Shown here one piece after another: positions 1-11,118 of a stretch of DNA of 64,000 nucleotides. The translations under genes were made by a program, and so were the position numbers. Within the stretch, counting starts at the first letter, position 1, and every line of letters begins with the position of its first letter. Under the pieces are notes generated by a model. The model was not told the origin of the DNA. It saw nothing but the letters and a program-made list of their open reading frames with translations, and made no database searches. This stretch comes from Macrocystis pyrifera (taxonomy: Eukaryota > Sar > Phaeophyceae > Laminariales > Laminariaceae): contig JASSKH010000037.1 in the NCBI GenBank assembly GCA_031763025.1, positions 1,612,001 to 1,676,000 of the forward strand, read 5' to 3'.

Positions 1-1000
1 CACGAGCGTGTACGATGGGAGAGCAAGGAGAGTCGTGGTAACTCTCGAGATACGGCGGCTAGCTGTACGAGCTGGCATTGGCAGTTGCTCGACGATGGGA
101 CAGGGGCATACTCTGGCTCTCAGCAACACACGAACCAGACCTGGGGTAGGTCCTCTTGGAGGCGAAAAAAAAACAAGTAAAAAAAAAAAACCAAGCCGAA
201 AACAAAGTAAATGACTCCGGTTTCGATCGTATATCCTGGGAGATTTGGAGAGCGGCGAGCAAAGGAACCTGCACCAACCCGTGCGATCATGTGGCCGCAT
301 TCAGTAGATTGTCGAAGACGCCGATGGGCGGCAGGGACATGACGCAAACTGCTACAATGGTGCGGAGAGGATCTTGACTAATCTTGACGCCACGCCCTGC
401 CCGCAAACCATTTTCACATAGGCTAGGTTTGAAAATGAATAAAGAGGATAATAACGGCTGTGTTTTTGGAGAGCAAGAGTCCGCGCGATTGTCGATGCCC
501 ACCAACAACGAGCCGGACAGGGAAGATACGTCGGCAGCTACTAGGTCTGGGGAGAATGTACAGACAAGTGGAATCTGCCCGGCATGTCTCGAAGACGCCC
601 GGAGTATCGGAAACGCTCAAAAACTCAAAAAACTCTCAGAAACCTAAAACGCGCGCTGCTCGAGGACCAGGTCCTTGAGGCGCGCAGCCTGCAGGAAGCA
701 CGATGCAAAAACAAAAAGGAGGGTTGGTACTAGCTCTACGAAAGACTACCTTTCTTCACGGTTTCTCACCATGGTGTCTCTGTTGAAGAAGAATTCGGGA
801 AGAGGTACGTTAGCGTGAGGTACGGAAGTCACTCAGCAGTCCTCGGGCGTTCTCAGGGTTCTACTCCCGCCAAGCCTTCGGTCTCACCAAAAGGCGTTTC
901 GCATGCTTCAATAAAAGGGGCACTACAATTCCGACGGGATGCACGAACAGAAGCTGCGAAGTAGTGCCCATATTGATTTCCCTTCAATATCATACATAAA
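1..1000. other. Sequence with no supported gene, upstream of histone H4
   Basis: Only short open frames occur here and none resembles a known protein. There are A-runs near 165-190. The stretch from about 840 to 1000 leads into the H4 promoter. A neighbouring gene could end in it, but no splice or stop signal could be tied to a product. Confidence 0.4.
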
Positions 1001-1006
1001 AACATT

Positions 1007-1492
<486 letters not shown>

Positions 1493-1556
1493 GCACTTCT
1501 TGCCTAGCTAGGGGTCGAATGCACTCATCGCCAGACGCCCCAAGTACAAACCACCT

Positions 1557-1590
1557 GGTGTTTACTCAACACCACCAACCTGACGAAAGA
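1557..1590 (+). terminator. Histone mRNA 3' hairpin and purine-rich downstream element (H4 copy 1)
   Basis: GGTGTTTACTCAACACC at 1557-1573 forms a 6-bp stem (GGTGTT/AACACC) with a 5-nt loop, followed by ACCA and, 12 nt past the stem, GAAAGA (1585-1590). The order is the one used by animal histone genes: stem-loop, ACCCA-like flank, then the U7-pairing element. Stem and loop are identical in all four histone genes of the window. Confidence 0.85.
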
Positions 1591-2319
1591 CAAGTGCAGC
1601 TGCTGAGTCTTGCACGAACAACTGCATATGACCGGACTTGTGATGCTCTCCAGCGCCCGGGCGAGTGACGGGAGCCAAGGAGGCGATATCTCACGTGCAT
1701 ATTTCAGGTGCGAAAGCCTTCCGTCCCGATATTTTTTTGCCTGTGCCTGTACGACGATAATTTGAATTTTGCTGCCGTTGTGCCTCGGTTTTCGGTTGTT
1801 GGTGCACCTGGTACATACCTACAACAGTAGTACGTCGCGGCGCGGCCTGGTCGCCTCTTCGCTTGAGTGAACTGCTGTTGTGAGAGGTGGTTTTGTTACC
1901 AGTCGATACATGGATACTGCTGCTGATGTTGTGCATGCCTCTCTCTTTCCATGTGGTGTGATCATATACGTCTTTGTCGAATTTGAATTTCGTGCTGGGC
2001 CAACTGAAACTGCTGTTTATTACGAGTGCTCTCACGGCGTCCTTCAGCAGTGCCTTGTGCTGCGTATATATGATGCATAGCTGCATGCAACTCGTTGTAT
2101 TAATAGTACAACGCCACATCCGTCAAGGTTTTCACACTCGTAACCCTACTCGTAGTCTGCTGCGCGGTGAATAGACAATGAGCCCCTGTTCAAAACCCAA
2201 GGTCAAGCGTTCAGCAGGCAGCGCTGAACCCAACTGCTGTTGAGTTCTGCTATTTCTAACGTCGTACGTAAAGCATCATCAGAGAATCGATTTGCACAAC
2301 TGCAGCACATAGTATTAAT

Positions 2320-2933
2320 CAGGGCTTTTCGCGGGTCATGACCCGACCCGCGGGTCGGGTCTCGGGGTGTTCAAAATGTCACGGGTCGGGTCGGGTCAAG
2401 AGGTGATGAAAGCTCACGGGTCGGGTCAGGTCATGACCCGCGAGAAACGGGTCACTCGCGGGTCGGCCCAGCGTGACCCGCGAGTTCTTTTCTGCTGACC
2501 CGCGCATCCGGCCCGCGGATCCGACACTCAGAGCACTTCCCGCTCTCTTACCCAAAGGCTTTTCTCGTACAAATACTCAATAATACTCCTTTGGCATCTT
2601 ATTCACACATTAAAACACTGCCAAATCCATATACGCATGCCCACATCCATTTATACCCACTACAGCCAGGCCACATATCGCTTGTGGGCACAAAAATGGA
2701 TAATAAATTGTTTTTGAAGTGTCGACCCACGTGCCGGATCCACATGTCGGACCTGCGGGTCAAGATAAATAGTCTCACGGGTCAATCCGAAGGTGGCGGG
2801 TCGGGTCGGGTCAGGAGGTTTTGAAATCTCGCGGGTCGGGTCAGGATATTTTCAAATCTCACGGGTCGGGTCGGGTCAGCTGACCGGACCCGACTCGACC
2901 CGTGAGATTTGACCTGACCCGCGAAAAGCCCTG
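2320..2933. mobile_element. hAT-like non-autonomous DNA transposon with GGGTC arrays (copy A)
   Basis: The terminal inverted repeats are CAGGGCTTTTCGCGGGTCA and its complement. A perfect 8-bp target duplication, GTATTAAT (2312-2319 and 2934-2941), flanks the element; CAGGG ends with 8-bp TSDs are typical of hAT. Inside each end, arrays of CGGGTCGGGTC alternate with TTTTCAAATCTCA-type spacers. The centre is AT-richer and has no transposase. Five longer copies and one variant lie in the window. Confidence 0.85.
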
Positions 2934-2967
2934 GTATTAATAGCTGTATCGGTAGTTTGGTTGTTGT

Positions 2968-3085
2968 CTTCACATTAAATCGTCCTTTCTGCCCAGCTTC
3001 ATTAGTACACCCAGTGTCCGTCCTGATTCCTTATCCTATATAGAGAGATACTGATTCCGTGGAGACTTGTGAGACAGAGGAAGAC
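2968..3085 (+). repeat. Unclassified dispersed repeat with core CCAGTGTCCGT (copy 1)
   Basis: The unit is about 110 bp: CTTCACATTAAA, a TTTCTACCC-like stretch, then CACCCAGTGTCCGTCCTGAT and TAGAGAGATAC. Further copies are at 4642-4745 (+), 24680-24785 (-), 37970-38060 (-) and 55195-55325 (+), plus a fragment at about 10873-10912 inside hAT copy B. No terminal repeats or coding sequence could be defined. Confidence 0.6.
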
Positions 3086-4130
3086 CAAAAATAAAAAAAT
3101 AGATTGTTTGCGAAAGAACCGATTATGGTTGGGTCGAGAACCACAGGCTATTCACCAAACCAAAACAGAATGGGGTTGCGAGAATCCAAAACGATCATTT
3201 CGGTTTTGAACTGGAAATAAAACTGTCTAGGAAAATGGAATACAGCAACAAATGACAAATAGCGAAATGAAAGTACCAAAAATGGAACACCAACGGCTTC
3301 GTGCGAGATGCTGCTCGCTGCTGCGTGGCTCGCTGGGTGTGTGTGTGCTCTGTGCTATATGGCAGCCATGCGAAGAGTCCCAATCGATGCGACCGAAGCC
3401 CGCTGTGCAGTGCGTGCGTAGGCTTGCTTTGTGTGGGTGTGCGTGTGGTGCGGTAACACGCGCCAGAGTCCAGAGTACCGCTACTTTGTTGCCGCATCAA
3501 GAACAAGCAGCACAGCAGAGCAACAACTTCAGAAGCAGTCCACAGCGCACACGGCGCCGTCAACGATGTTGAAGCTGCACCCTGCCAGCCCTCCGCCGCA
3601 TGACTTTGCCGGCCTTCGCGAGGGCCTCGCGTTAACACGGCCTTGCCAAATGGGCCGTGCGCTTGGTTGGAGAGCTTGGTGTGAGGTAACATGTATCATG
3701 CCTCCCTCCTCGTGCTGGGGTATGCTGCTGCGTATGATGAGTACGTGACGTAGACGATTATGATTTCTTGCCACATACGATGTTTTCATTCGCCCGGGGC
3801 ATCTCCGGGTTGTCCTAGCCAATGAAGCTATATGATCATAATCGAAACCCAAGAAGCCAAACCCAACCCGAAAATGATTTTGTGAAGATATGGGCCGATT
3901 TTGGGTCCTTATTTTGGGAAGTTTAATATTTTTTGGGATCGGGAGAATAGAAATGCGCCAAACCCAACCATAATCTGAACTTCGCAAACACCATAATAAT
4001 CGCAAATTCAAGTGTCGTCAAGCCTATGCCAGCGCACCGGGTACGAGAACACAACATAAAAAGCGAGAACAAAAAGACAATAAAACCAAAAACAAAAATT
4101 TGAAATGATACAGAATACAAACGACGCAAG
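3086..4130. other. Spacer without an identified gene
   Basis: The stretch holds AT-rich sequence at both ends and a GC-richer block at 3290-3720 that is open in several frames on both strands. None of these frames resembles a known family, and no paired splice sites gave a convincing exon. An unknown gene in the GC-rich block is possible. Confidence 0.3.
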
Positions 4131-4140
4131 GACACTATTA

Positions 4141-4237
4141 CGGGGGTCCATAGTTAATAGGACCTATGGTATACATAAAAACCTATATATTTACCTATTT
4201 TTACTAACAATTTGGTCCTGTTAACTATGGACCCCCG
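4141..4237. mobile_element. 97-bp MITE, CGGGGGTCC family (copy 1)
   Basis: An almost complete palindrome with ends CGGGGGTCCATAGTTAATAG and complement, flanked by TA on each side, as in TA-inserting (Tc1/mariner, Stowaway-like) MITEs. No coding capacity. Other copies: 22037-22135, 32783-32882, 39179-39275, 45015-45114, 52172-52270, 55592-55690, and a degraded one near 20745-20880. Confidence 0.8.
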
Positions 4238-4437
4238 TAATATTATATTATAGGCTGGCTGCCAGACGGAAAGCATACGTACATACGTACTCAGGAAGGA
4301 CAGATATCTGCTGCGCGGACGAATTAAAACACGAGAGGGAGCTACAGGCAAAAAAGCTAGTCGAACCGATACCTAGCCACCCGATCTATCATTTCGTTTC
4401 TGCTTTCGTCGACAGCTGTATCGGTACGGCTGCCCCT

Positions 4438-4640
4438 CCCCCCCCCCCCACCCCCTCCCGTTGTCGCCGTTCTTGGCGTCCTCAGCTGTGTGGCGCAACC
4501 GGCTCCGCTGTGCCTCGTCCCTGTGCCACCTCGCCATGAAACAGTCGGCCGCTTCGACGACCCCCCGGTACCACTTCCCGCTCTTCTTAGCCGCCCTCGG
4601 CCATAGCACCGTTTCTACTCCGAACAGCAGACAGCAGAGG
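4438..4640 (-). repeat. Possible LINE 3' remnant next to a homopolymer
   Basis: The minus strand is open with a basic stretch (WPRAAKKSGKWYRGV...) that loosely recalls the WPQAAKQEGDK segment of the poly(C)-tailed LINE described at 46932-48310. A 12-base C run on the plus strand adjoins it. The likeness is short, so the assignment is tentative. Confidence 0.3.
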
Positions 4641-4641
4641 T

Positions 4642-4745
4642 GTGTGTTAACATTAAACCGTTCTTTCTACCCGTTGACATGCAGCACAACCAGTGTCCGT
4701 GCCGATTCTACAATACTACCACGTATAGAGAGATGAAAGTTCTGT
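4642..4745 (+). repeat. CCAGTGTCCGT dispersed repeat (copy 2)
   Basis: It carries TTAAACCGTTCTTTCTACCC, then AACCAGTGTCCGTGCCGATTC and a GAGAGAT stretch. It is closest to the minus-strand copy at 24680-24785. Confidence 0.6.
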
Positions 4746-5281
4746 GGTCGTGAAACTACGTTGTTACGTGTGCAGAGTGCATAGTTGGTCTGTAGTAGAC
4801 AACGCAATGTCGGTGCGGGTGCACTACTTAGTATACAGCAATGTACAACAAATAGTAGTAGTATCATGTGATACGATATGATTCCCGATTGGTTACCCCT
4901 TGCGTCCACATGGATTCAGGTACCGGTAAGCACCTCTATATCCGTACCTACTGTCTGTTGCAGTCTCGAGTGTGCATGATAGTCCCTGTGCTCGTGCCTA
5001 ACGAGGGGACCCTGGGTGTGCTGAGTGCAGTGTATGCCTTTTTGAGGTGGAGTCATCGGTGTCTCGTCCGCTGGTGTGACTCTTAAAACCCCTATTAATT
5101 ATTAATAACCTGCTGTCGTCAAAGAGTCGTTTTGGTTTACTTCCTGGGAGTCCTCGGTGCCTTGTTCTCCAACAGCGAGGCATCGGTACGTCGAAATCGT
5201 GACCGCAACGCAAGACCTGCCTTGATTTTCGCCTTACTCGAGTCTTTTCCCACCAGAGTTGATTTGTTCTTACAGCATTAA

Positions 5282-6034
5282 GGGCCACTCCTAACGAACA
5301 AAAAAAATCACGATTCGTGATATTTTTGTCGTGAATCGTGATTTTTTTGTCGTGAATCACGACAAAAAAAATCACGATTCATGACACCAATTTTTTTAGC
5401 TTTTCCCTAAAAAAAACAAAATCACGATTCGTGACATTTGTCGTGTCTCAAAATACGCCTGATCAAGGCACTACGCAACCCACGTGCACCAACGGTATCC
5501 GATGGTCGGCATAGGGGCATGGCAGACTCTGCTTCGTACGCCGCTTGTGGACAACGGGCGGCTGCCCAAAGATACCGCTGGGCGCGGGCTAACGAGGAGG
5601 TTGTGGCCTCGAAATTTCCAGGAGGAGGAGCCACTGCTGGAAGACAAAAGCGAAAATGACCTGGGGATGTCACAGGCCAGGCGGGGCAGACGGTCTGCGA
5701 GATGGAATCTCGCGAAACGAGCTTGGCCGACGGCCGGTGAAGTTGGAATCTCGCAGGCTGGGTCAGGCTTCGGCCCGCGATTCGAGTATGTCACGGGCCG
5801 GGCCAGGTGCGGACGGCCCAGCCCGGCCTGGCCGTGCCCCATTCTCGAGAGTTTGCTCCACACCCCCAAAAAACGTTGGGTTTGAAATATCAGAACTTTA
5901 ACTATTTGAAAATATCACGAAACGCGACGTTTTTCGGCTTTTTTCGTTAGAATTGAAATGTCACGGATCGTGATCTTTTGGCATGCCTAAAAATCACGAA
6001 TCGTGATTTTTTTTCGGTTCGTTAGGAATGGCCC
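5282..6034. mobile_element. PIF/Harbinger-like non-autonomous transposon (753 bp)
   Basis: The ends are GGGCCACTCCTAACGAAC and GTTCGTTAGGAATGGCCC, flanked by TAA on both sides (5279-5281, 6035-6037). Three-base TAA/TTA duplications with GGG-starting repeats are typical of PIF/Harbinger. Inside are palindromic ATCACGAATCGTGAT words near both ends and a GC-rich centre with GGCCGGG-like motifs. No transposase is present. Confidence 0.75.
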
Positions 6035-6320
6035 TAAGGAAGCTATTTCGTGCCTCATCTGCCTTCCTTCGGCATTTTTGTGCACCAAAGTACGCCGTTG
6101 TCCACGGAACTCCCAAGAATATGTGTCCGACTTTTCGGTACCGGACTCAGTATGCAATGATCGCATTGCTCTCATCGTTCCTTCCTGGTGTTTTCTGAGT
6201 GAGTGAGTTTTAAAGGTTCTTGAACATGAGATATTCCCCTTTTTTCCTTGTTGTGGGGGATGAAGGCGAGAATCGGACCACGGACCTCGCTGTTCATAAT
6301 CTCACGTCCTGCCTGCGACG

Positions 6321-6373
6321 CCATTGTAGGGAAATGTAGAGTAACATTTTTAGTCTACATTTCCCTACAAATG
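6321..6373. repeat. Perfect 16-bp inverted repeat (hairpin)
   Basis: TGTAGGGAAATGTAGA at 6325-6340 is matched exactly by its complement at 6354-6369 around a 13-base loop, and the pairing continues with one bulge into CCAT/ATGG. It could be a tiny MITE remnant or an RNA hairpin. Nothing flanking decides this. Confidence 0.5.
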
Positions 6374-6399
6374 GTGAGCCTGGAGACTGTTTTTGATCA

Positions 6400-7068
6400 T
6401 AAGACTACGTGAGGAGGAAGTATGGTACCCCCTGGTACACATATGAAGAGCACACGATCAGTAAATACGGCAGGCGACTCTACAGCAGAGCGGAATGGGA
6501 AAATAGCACGGCTTCTGAACACTCGGACTACTGCTGGTCTAGATAAGGTATGTAAGGTATGACGGCATCCGGTCGCTTATTTGGGTGTTTTGTTGCTGGC
6601 TACCAGTACGTGTCTACGCGTGCGTAGAGGTTGGAGGCGTCCGGGTATGGTTTAGCGTGCACTTCTGAAGCGAGGGTACTTAATGGTCTAGGGAGTATGG
6701 AAATCATTGTGACCACTGTCTGTCGAATACTGCACTCGTTACCTTACCAGCCCTCTATTCGTTGCAACGTTAAAGACCGAACAAGGTCCCGGGTACACCT
6801 GTGGTGGGTACTCTTTTACAGCGTACCCTGGTACCCGGTATTAATAGTCCCTAATACTCGCGAGTACCCGGGGTTTTCCCTCCAGATTTGGCGAATACTC
6901 GCAGTACAACTCTAGTATGTAGTACTCCTCTCACACACCACATGATATTCTAGGTAGGCGCCCATTTTCGCGACTGCTGTTGATCGCTGCCGCTGTTGTG
7001 GCTTGTGCGCCGGACATCAATGGCCGCCTGATATTTTCACCAGATTTAGACGTGCTCTTTTCGTTGCG
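6400..7068. other. Spacer without an identified gene
   Basis: The sequence is of mixed composition with many short words of the type TACTCG and GGTACC. Open frames are short and match nothing recognised. Confidence 0.3.
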
Positions 7069-7071
7069 TTA

Positions 7072-8353
7072 CAGCCCATCTTAACGGGGAACGCTAAATT
7101 TCGTTATTTGGAAATAAAATTTCAAGTTCAATGAATTTTAATTTGATTTCGAAAAAAAAAACGTGTTCGTTTCCTATCGAGAAGCAGAATATTCTCGGAA
7201 GAATGAGAGAATGTGAGTTTTGTTCGTACGTAAGAAGTTCAAGCCAATCAGATGACTGCGGTGATTCATGGTAGCATGAATCGTAGCCCTTGGTAAACAC
7301 ACCTTGTCTGGTACGTAGCCGCAACCTACACGTATCAGCGCAGTGAAGCGGAGGCAGAGCTACGGGTCCAAGGTGTGAGACTAATTTGAGTTGAGCGTTC
7401 GATCTGATCTGTTTGAACGCTGAGCAGGCAGGGTTTTCGCCAGCCAGACACTTTATTTTATTTTATTTCTTGATGGAGGGACCTTCCTTGGAGAGATTCG
7501 TTCGTGGTGTCTTGTGAGTGTACAGGGTGCTAGCTGGGAGTGTGGACGGAAGACCTTGGGGACTATGTCGGAGGGCATGGCAAGCGTGGCCGGACAAACC
7601 AGCACAGGAGCAAATCGGCAAGATCGGTACCTCAAAACGGCGCATTCATTGTCAAACAAAAAGGAATTCGAAACAACCCACCCCGTCACACAACGTCCAG
7701 TCGACAAACAGCGACGAGCGTAGACGAGAGCGAAGGTTTGCGTTGTCGCGTGCGCGCTACCGCCAGCTTTTTTTTTTTTGGTGGCGCAGGATAGAAAGCT
7801 ATAACTCTCAGGGTGTCTTGGGTGGGCGGAGGGAGCCCTCAAGCGCCACGTGCGGAACAGCAACGGTGATGCAGCTATCGAGGTCTCGAGCGTATCCTCT
7901 GTGCTCGGTTTTCGTGATGGTTGGCCGATCGAGCAGGCCGAAAAGTTGGGCTTGCGGCCGCCATGATTTCTTTTGAGGCGCCACCGCCGGGGTACGATGT
8001 GCTATAGGTCTGTTGGCGTGGGCGCGGCTATTGCTCCGGTCGCCTGTCGTTGAGGTTCGCGTTTTATCGCCTCGACGGTAGTCACCGAAGCGGCCAAGAA
8101 TCACCCCAGACTCCACCGGGGGTGTTAACCCACCATGAACATGCTACATCAAGGCTGATCAACTCCCAAATTCGAAATTGAAACAAAAAACGCACGAAAA
8201 AAGTCCCCAAAGACTCTTCACTCAAATAGTTTTCTAATTTGCCCCGTCGAATCCTGCCTGGTCATTCACTCTTCGGCCAATCAGATGCAAATTAAATCAG
8301 AAAAAAAATCGAATCAAATTGAAAGAACCAAAAGTCCTCGATAAGATGGGCCC
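7072..8353. mobile_element. PIF/Harbinger-like element, CCCATCTTAACGGGG family (1.28 kb)
   Basis: The left end reads CAGCCCATCTTAACGGGGA and the right end, on the other strand, GGGCCCATCTTATCGAGGAC. TTA flanks both sides (7069-7071, 8354-8356). Sub-terminal CAATTTGATTCGATTTTTTTT-like sequence is shared by both ends. The 31774-31959 element is a short relative. The interior holds overlapping open frames on both strands that match no transposase motif I know, so it is called non-autonomous. Confidence 0.65.
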
Positions 8354-9004
8354 TTAGGACGAGCTTGCTGTTTGATCCATGTTGCCACTCTTGAACCTCG
8401 CGCCACACAGCTACAGCTACAGGTCACTACGTATCGATAGCTAACAGCGACAGCAGTGGGGAGCTCTCCTACGTCGCATGGAGGGCAACACTCCGCTATC
8501 AATAGTTGTGTGATGGTGGATCACGGAAAACACAAAATCATTAAAATCTACTCTGCGTCAAAGCCAAAATCTGATCAAAATCGCGAATTTTCCATGCCAT
8601 ATCTGTGGATACCAGGTCCTATCCCCGGAATCGTACCGGCTCGTTATCACTGTAATCCTTCAAGGTCTTCCTGGCTCCTCGGGGGCACTCTGAGATTACC
8701 TTTTGTTGCTGACCCCCGAGAGTGTGGTAACGCCATACGACCCCACCTCGGTGTGTCTCCACACCGAAATCTGAGACGAGAATTACCTGCTGCGGCACTA
8801 CCGTCCCACATATCGACGCCAATAAATGCCGCGAAAATGGACTGAATCGGCCTACGTGCTCCAAAACCAATGCGATGGCTAAAAAACAGGAAACGGGAAA
8901 AAAGTTGGACTCGCGGCCTCAATGATGGTGAGCTATACTTGTAATAGCTGGTATTATTGTGTGAGTTTTTACGTATATTGTTGCTGTTGTTGTCGTCCTC
9001 AGGC

Positions 9005-9506
9005 CACTTCTCATGCAGTCGGATTTGGAATCAGTTGAAAAAGTCCCTTTCAGCACGTTCGCATGAGCTTTTGCCCCGGAAATCTTGAAAATTGGTCTTT
9101 CTCGCCTCAGAATGTGTCGGAGTTCTCTCCAAGATCTATCAGGGGGTGTTTCCCGCTTCTCGAGGGGCCCAGTTGCAAGAAATCGCCGTCCGCACTTTTC
9201 CGATCCAACTGAGGTGAATATGATTGCGATCGTGGATCGGATCGAAAAATACGCTTTTTTCGATGCGATTGGGCGTTTGGATCGTATTTGACCGAGTTGA
9301 ATCGAAAAAGTGCGGTCGGCAATTTCCTGTAGCTGGGTGCCTGGAGAAGCGGGAAACACCCCCAGATAGATCTTGGAGAGAGGTTGGACACATTCTGAGG
9401 CGAGAACAACCAATTTCCAACATTTCCGGGGCAAAAGCTGATGCGAACGTGCTGAAAGGGACTTTTTCAACTGACTCCAAATCCGACTGCATAAGAAGTG
9501 GCCTCA
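9005..9506. mobile_element. Long foldback (imperfect palindrome) element, about 500 bp
   Basis: The two halves are inverted copies of each other: GGCCACTTCTCATGCAGTCG at the left matches CGACTGCATAAGAAGTGGCC at the right, and similarity continues to the centre near 9255. A transcript would fold into one long hairpin. The open frames on both strands are by-products of the symmetry. No clear target duplication was found. Confidence 0.65.
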
Positions 9507-9689
9507 CGTTATCTCGCCACCAAAATCGAGTCGGTGGTCACAGGACAGGCTCCAATAGCGTTGGAGTGGAAGAGCAATTGGTAGGCAATAGAGCTTCGTG
9601 CTGTGTAGGTCTCCAGATCGCAACACGAAAGGATCGTAGAAACGAACACATGAAGAAGAAATTTAAAACTCGAGACACAAGTGTGTTGT

Positions 9690-9905
9690 GTTTGAAAACG
9701 ATCTGAGGTCGGTCATGGATATCTGTTTCAACTTGTCCATAAGTCACAAATACCCAAATGCAGCCACCGAAAGCCGCGAAACCAAGCACCGCCATTTCGT
9801 CATCTATTTCGTGATGTGTGGGAGGCGTACCACGCTGAAATCGTGCGTCTTCGTCGGGCAGAAATGGCGGAACCGATGTTTTCTGTTTTTGTGTACTGCC
9901 GCCTG
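9690..9905 (-). CDS. Possible exon of an unidentified single-pass membrane protein
   Basis: On the minus strand a GC-rich block reads PPFLPDEDARFQRG, then HHEIDDEMAVLGFAAFGG and a hydrophobic run CIWVFVTYG followed by a charged tail. It looks like a short soluble segment plus one membrane helix, as in small mitochondrial inner-membrane subunits, but I do not recognise the family. A CAG acceptor lies just upstream (RC of about 9905-9912) and GT donors lie in or after the helix. It falls outside every repeat I could delimit, which favours a host gene. Neither splice site nor start is proven. Confidence 0.3.
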
Positions 9906-10256
9906 GGGGTCGGGGTTTTACCCGAAAGCCACATTTATCAACACAGCAACAGCAGCACCTAAAACTGTCACGAGCACTGCTTGTACTCGTATCATACCAT
10001 ACCAGGCACACTTGAGTACGTACGTACCGCTTGTAGTGATTAGTAGCGATACTCAATCGCAGTTCGAGAAACTTGCAGCATACAAGCAGGTACTGCGTAC
10101 TACAGCAGTTGCATAGGCTTGTACAGGCTTTCGTCGGCTTGTGCGATGGTGCAACGTAGCACTTGTCACTTCTCACATCTTGATCACACTGGGAACTTGC
10201 AGAGTTTACTTCGATGGCTGGTGATCTCCTGAAACCTGCAGTACGTCTCAAAATAT

Positions 10257-11118
10257 CAGGGCTTTTCGCGGGTCAGGTCAAACCTCACGGGTCAGGTCTG
10301 ACCCGACCCGACCCGCGAAATTTTTGAGGTATGTTGACTTGACCCCACCCGACCCGCGAGATTTTGAAAGTCTCTTGACCCGACTCCACCCGACATGCGA
10401 GATTTTAAAAAACTGTTGACCCGACCATACCCGGTCCGTGAGATTTGAATATCTCCTGACCCGACCCGACCCGACCCGCCATCTTCTGATTGACCCGTGA
10501 GACAAAAGAGTTTCATGCATTTCATGCGGGTCGGGTCACCTTCACCCGCGACCATTTATCTTGACCCGCAGATTCGACCCGTGGATCTGGCCCTCGGATC
10601 GACACTTCAAAAACAATTGAATGCTCATTTTTGTGTCCCGAAGCGATATGTGGCCTGACTGCTGGAGTGGGTATTGATGGATGCGGGCATGCGTAGAAGT
10701 ATTTGGCGGTGTTTTAATGTTCGAGCATGATGCCAAAGGAACAATATTGAGTATTGGCATGAGAGAAGCCTTTGCGTATAAGAGCGGGAATTGTTTCAAG
10801 TGTCGCATCCGCGAGCCGGATGCGCGGTTCCGACCCGCGGGTCAGCAGAAAACAACTCGTGTGTGTTTTTCTTCACCTTTAACCGTTCTTTCTACCCGTC
10901 GACATCCAGCATGGGTCATGAAGGCCCGACCCGCGAGTGACCCGTTTCTCACGGGTCATGATCTGACCCGACCTGTGAGCTTTTCATCACCTCTTGGACT
11001 CGACCCGTGAGAGTAGAAAAATTATTTGCCCGACCTGACCCGACTCGATCCATGAGACTTTACATACCCCATGACCCTACGTACCCACGGGTCGGGTCAT
11101 GGCCCGCGAAAAGCTCTG
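10257..11118. mobile_element. hAT-like GGGTC-array element (copy B)
   Basis: It starts CAGGGCTTTTCGCGGGTCAG and ends GCCCGCGAAAAGCTCTG, with sub-terminal GGGTCGGGTC arrays as in copy A. The flanks do not give a clean 8-bp duplication, so it is older or rearranged. A fragment of the CCAGTGTCCGT-type repeat (TTTAACCGTTCTTTCTACCC) lies inside at about 10873-10912. Confidence 0.7.

Noticed and set aside
2360-2460. CRISPR-like array of GGGTC units
   Set aside because: Repeats are 5-10 bp without unique spacers, lie inside transposon ends and the genome is eukaryotic.
6255-6325. tRNA-like sequence next to the 16-bp hairpin
   Set aside because: A T-loop-like GGTCCGATTC exists on the minus strand, but acceptor and D stems do not form.
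9538-10251. 237-codon minus-strand frame as a single gene
   Set aside because: Only its central part looks coding; the cysteine-rich upstream part and the tail look like intron read-through, so only a possible exon was listed.
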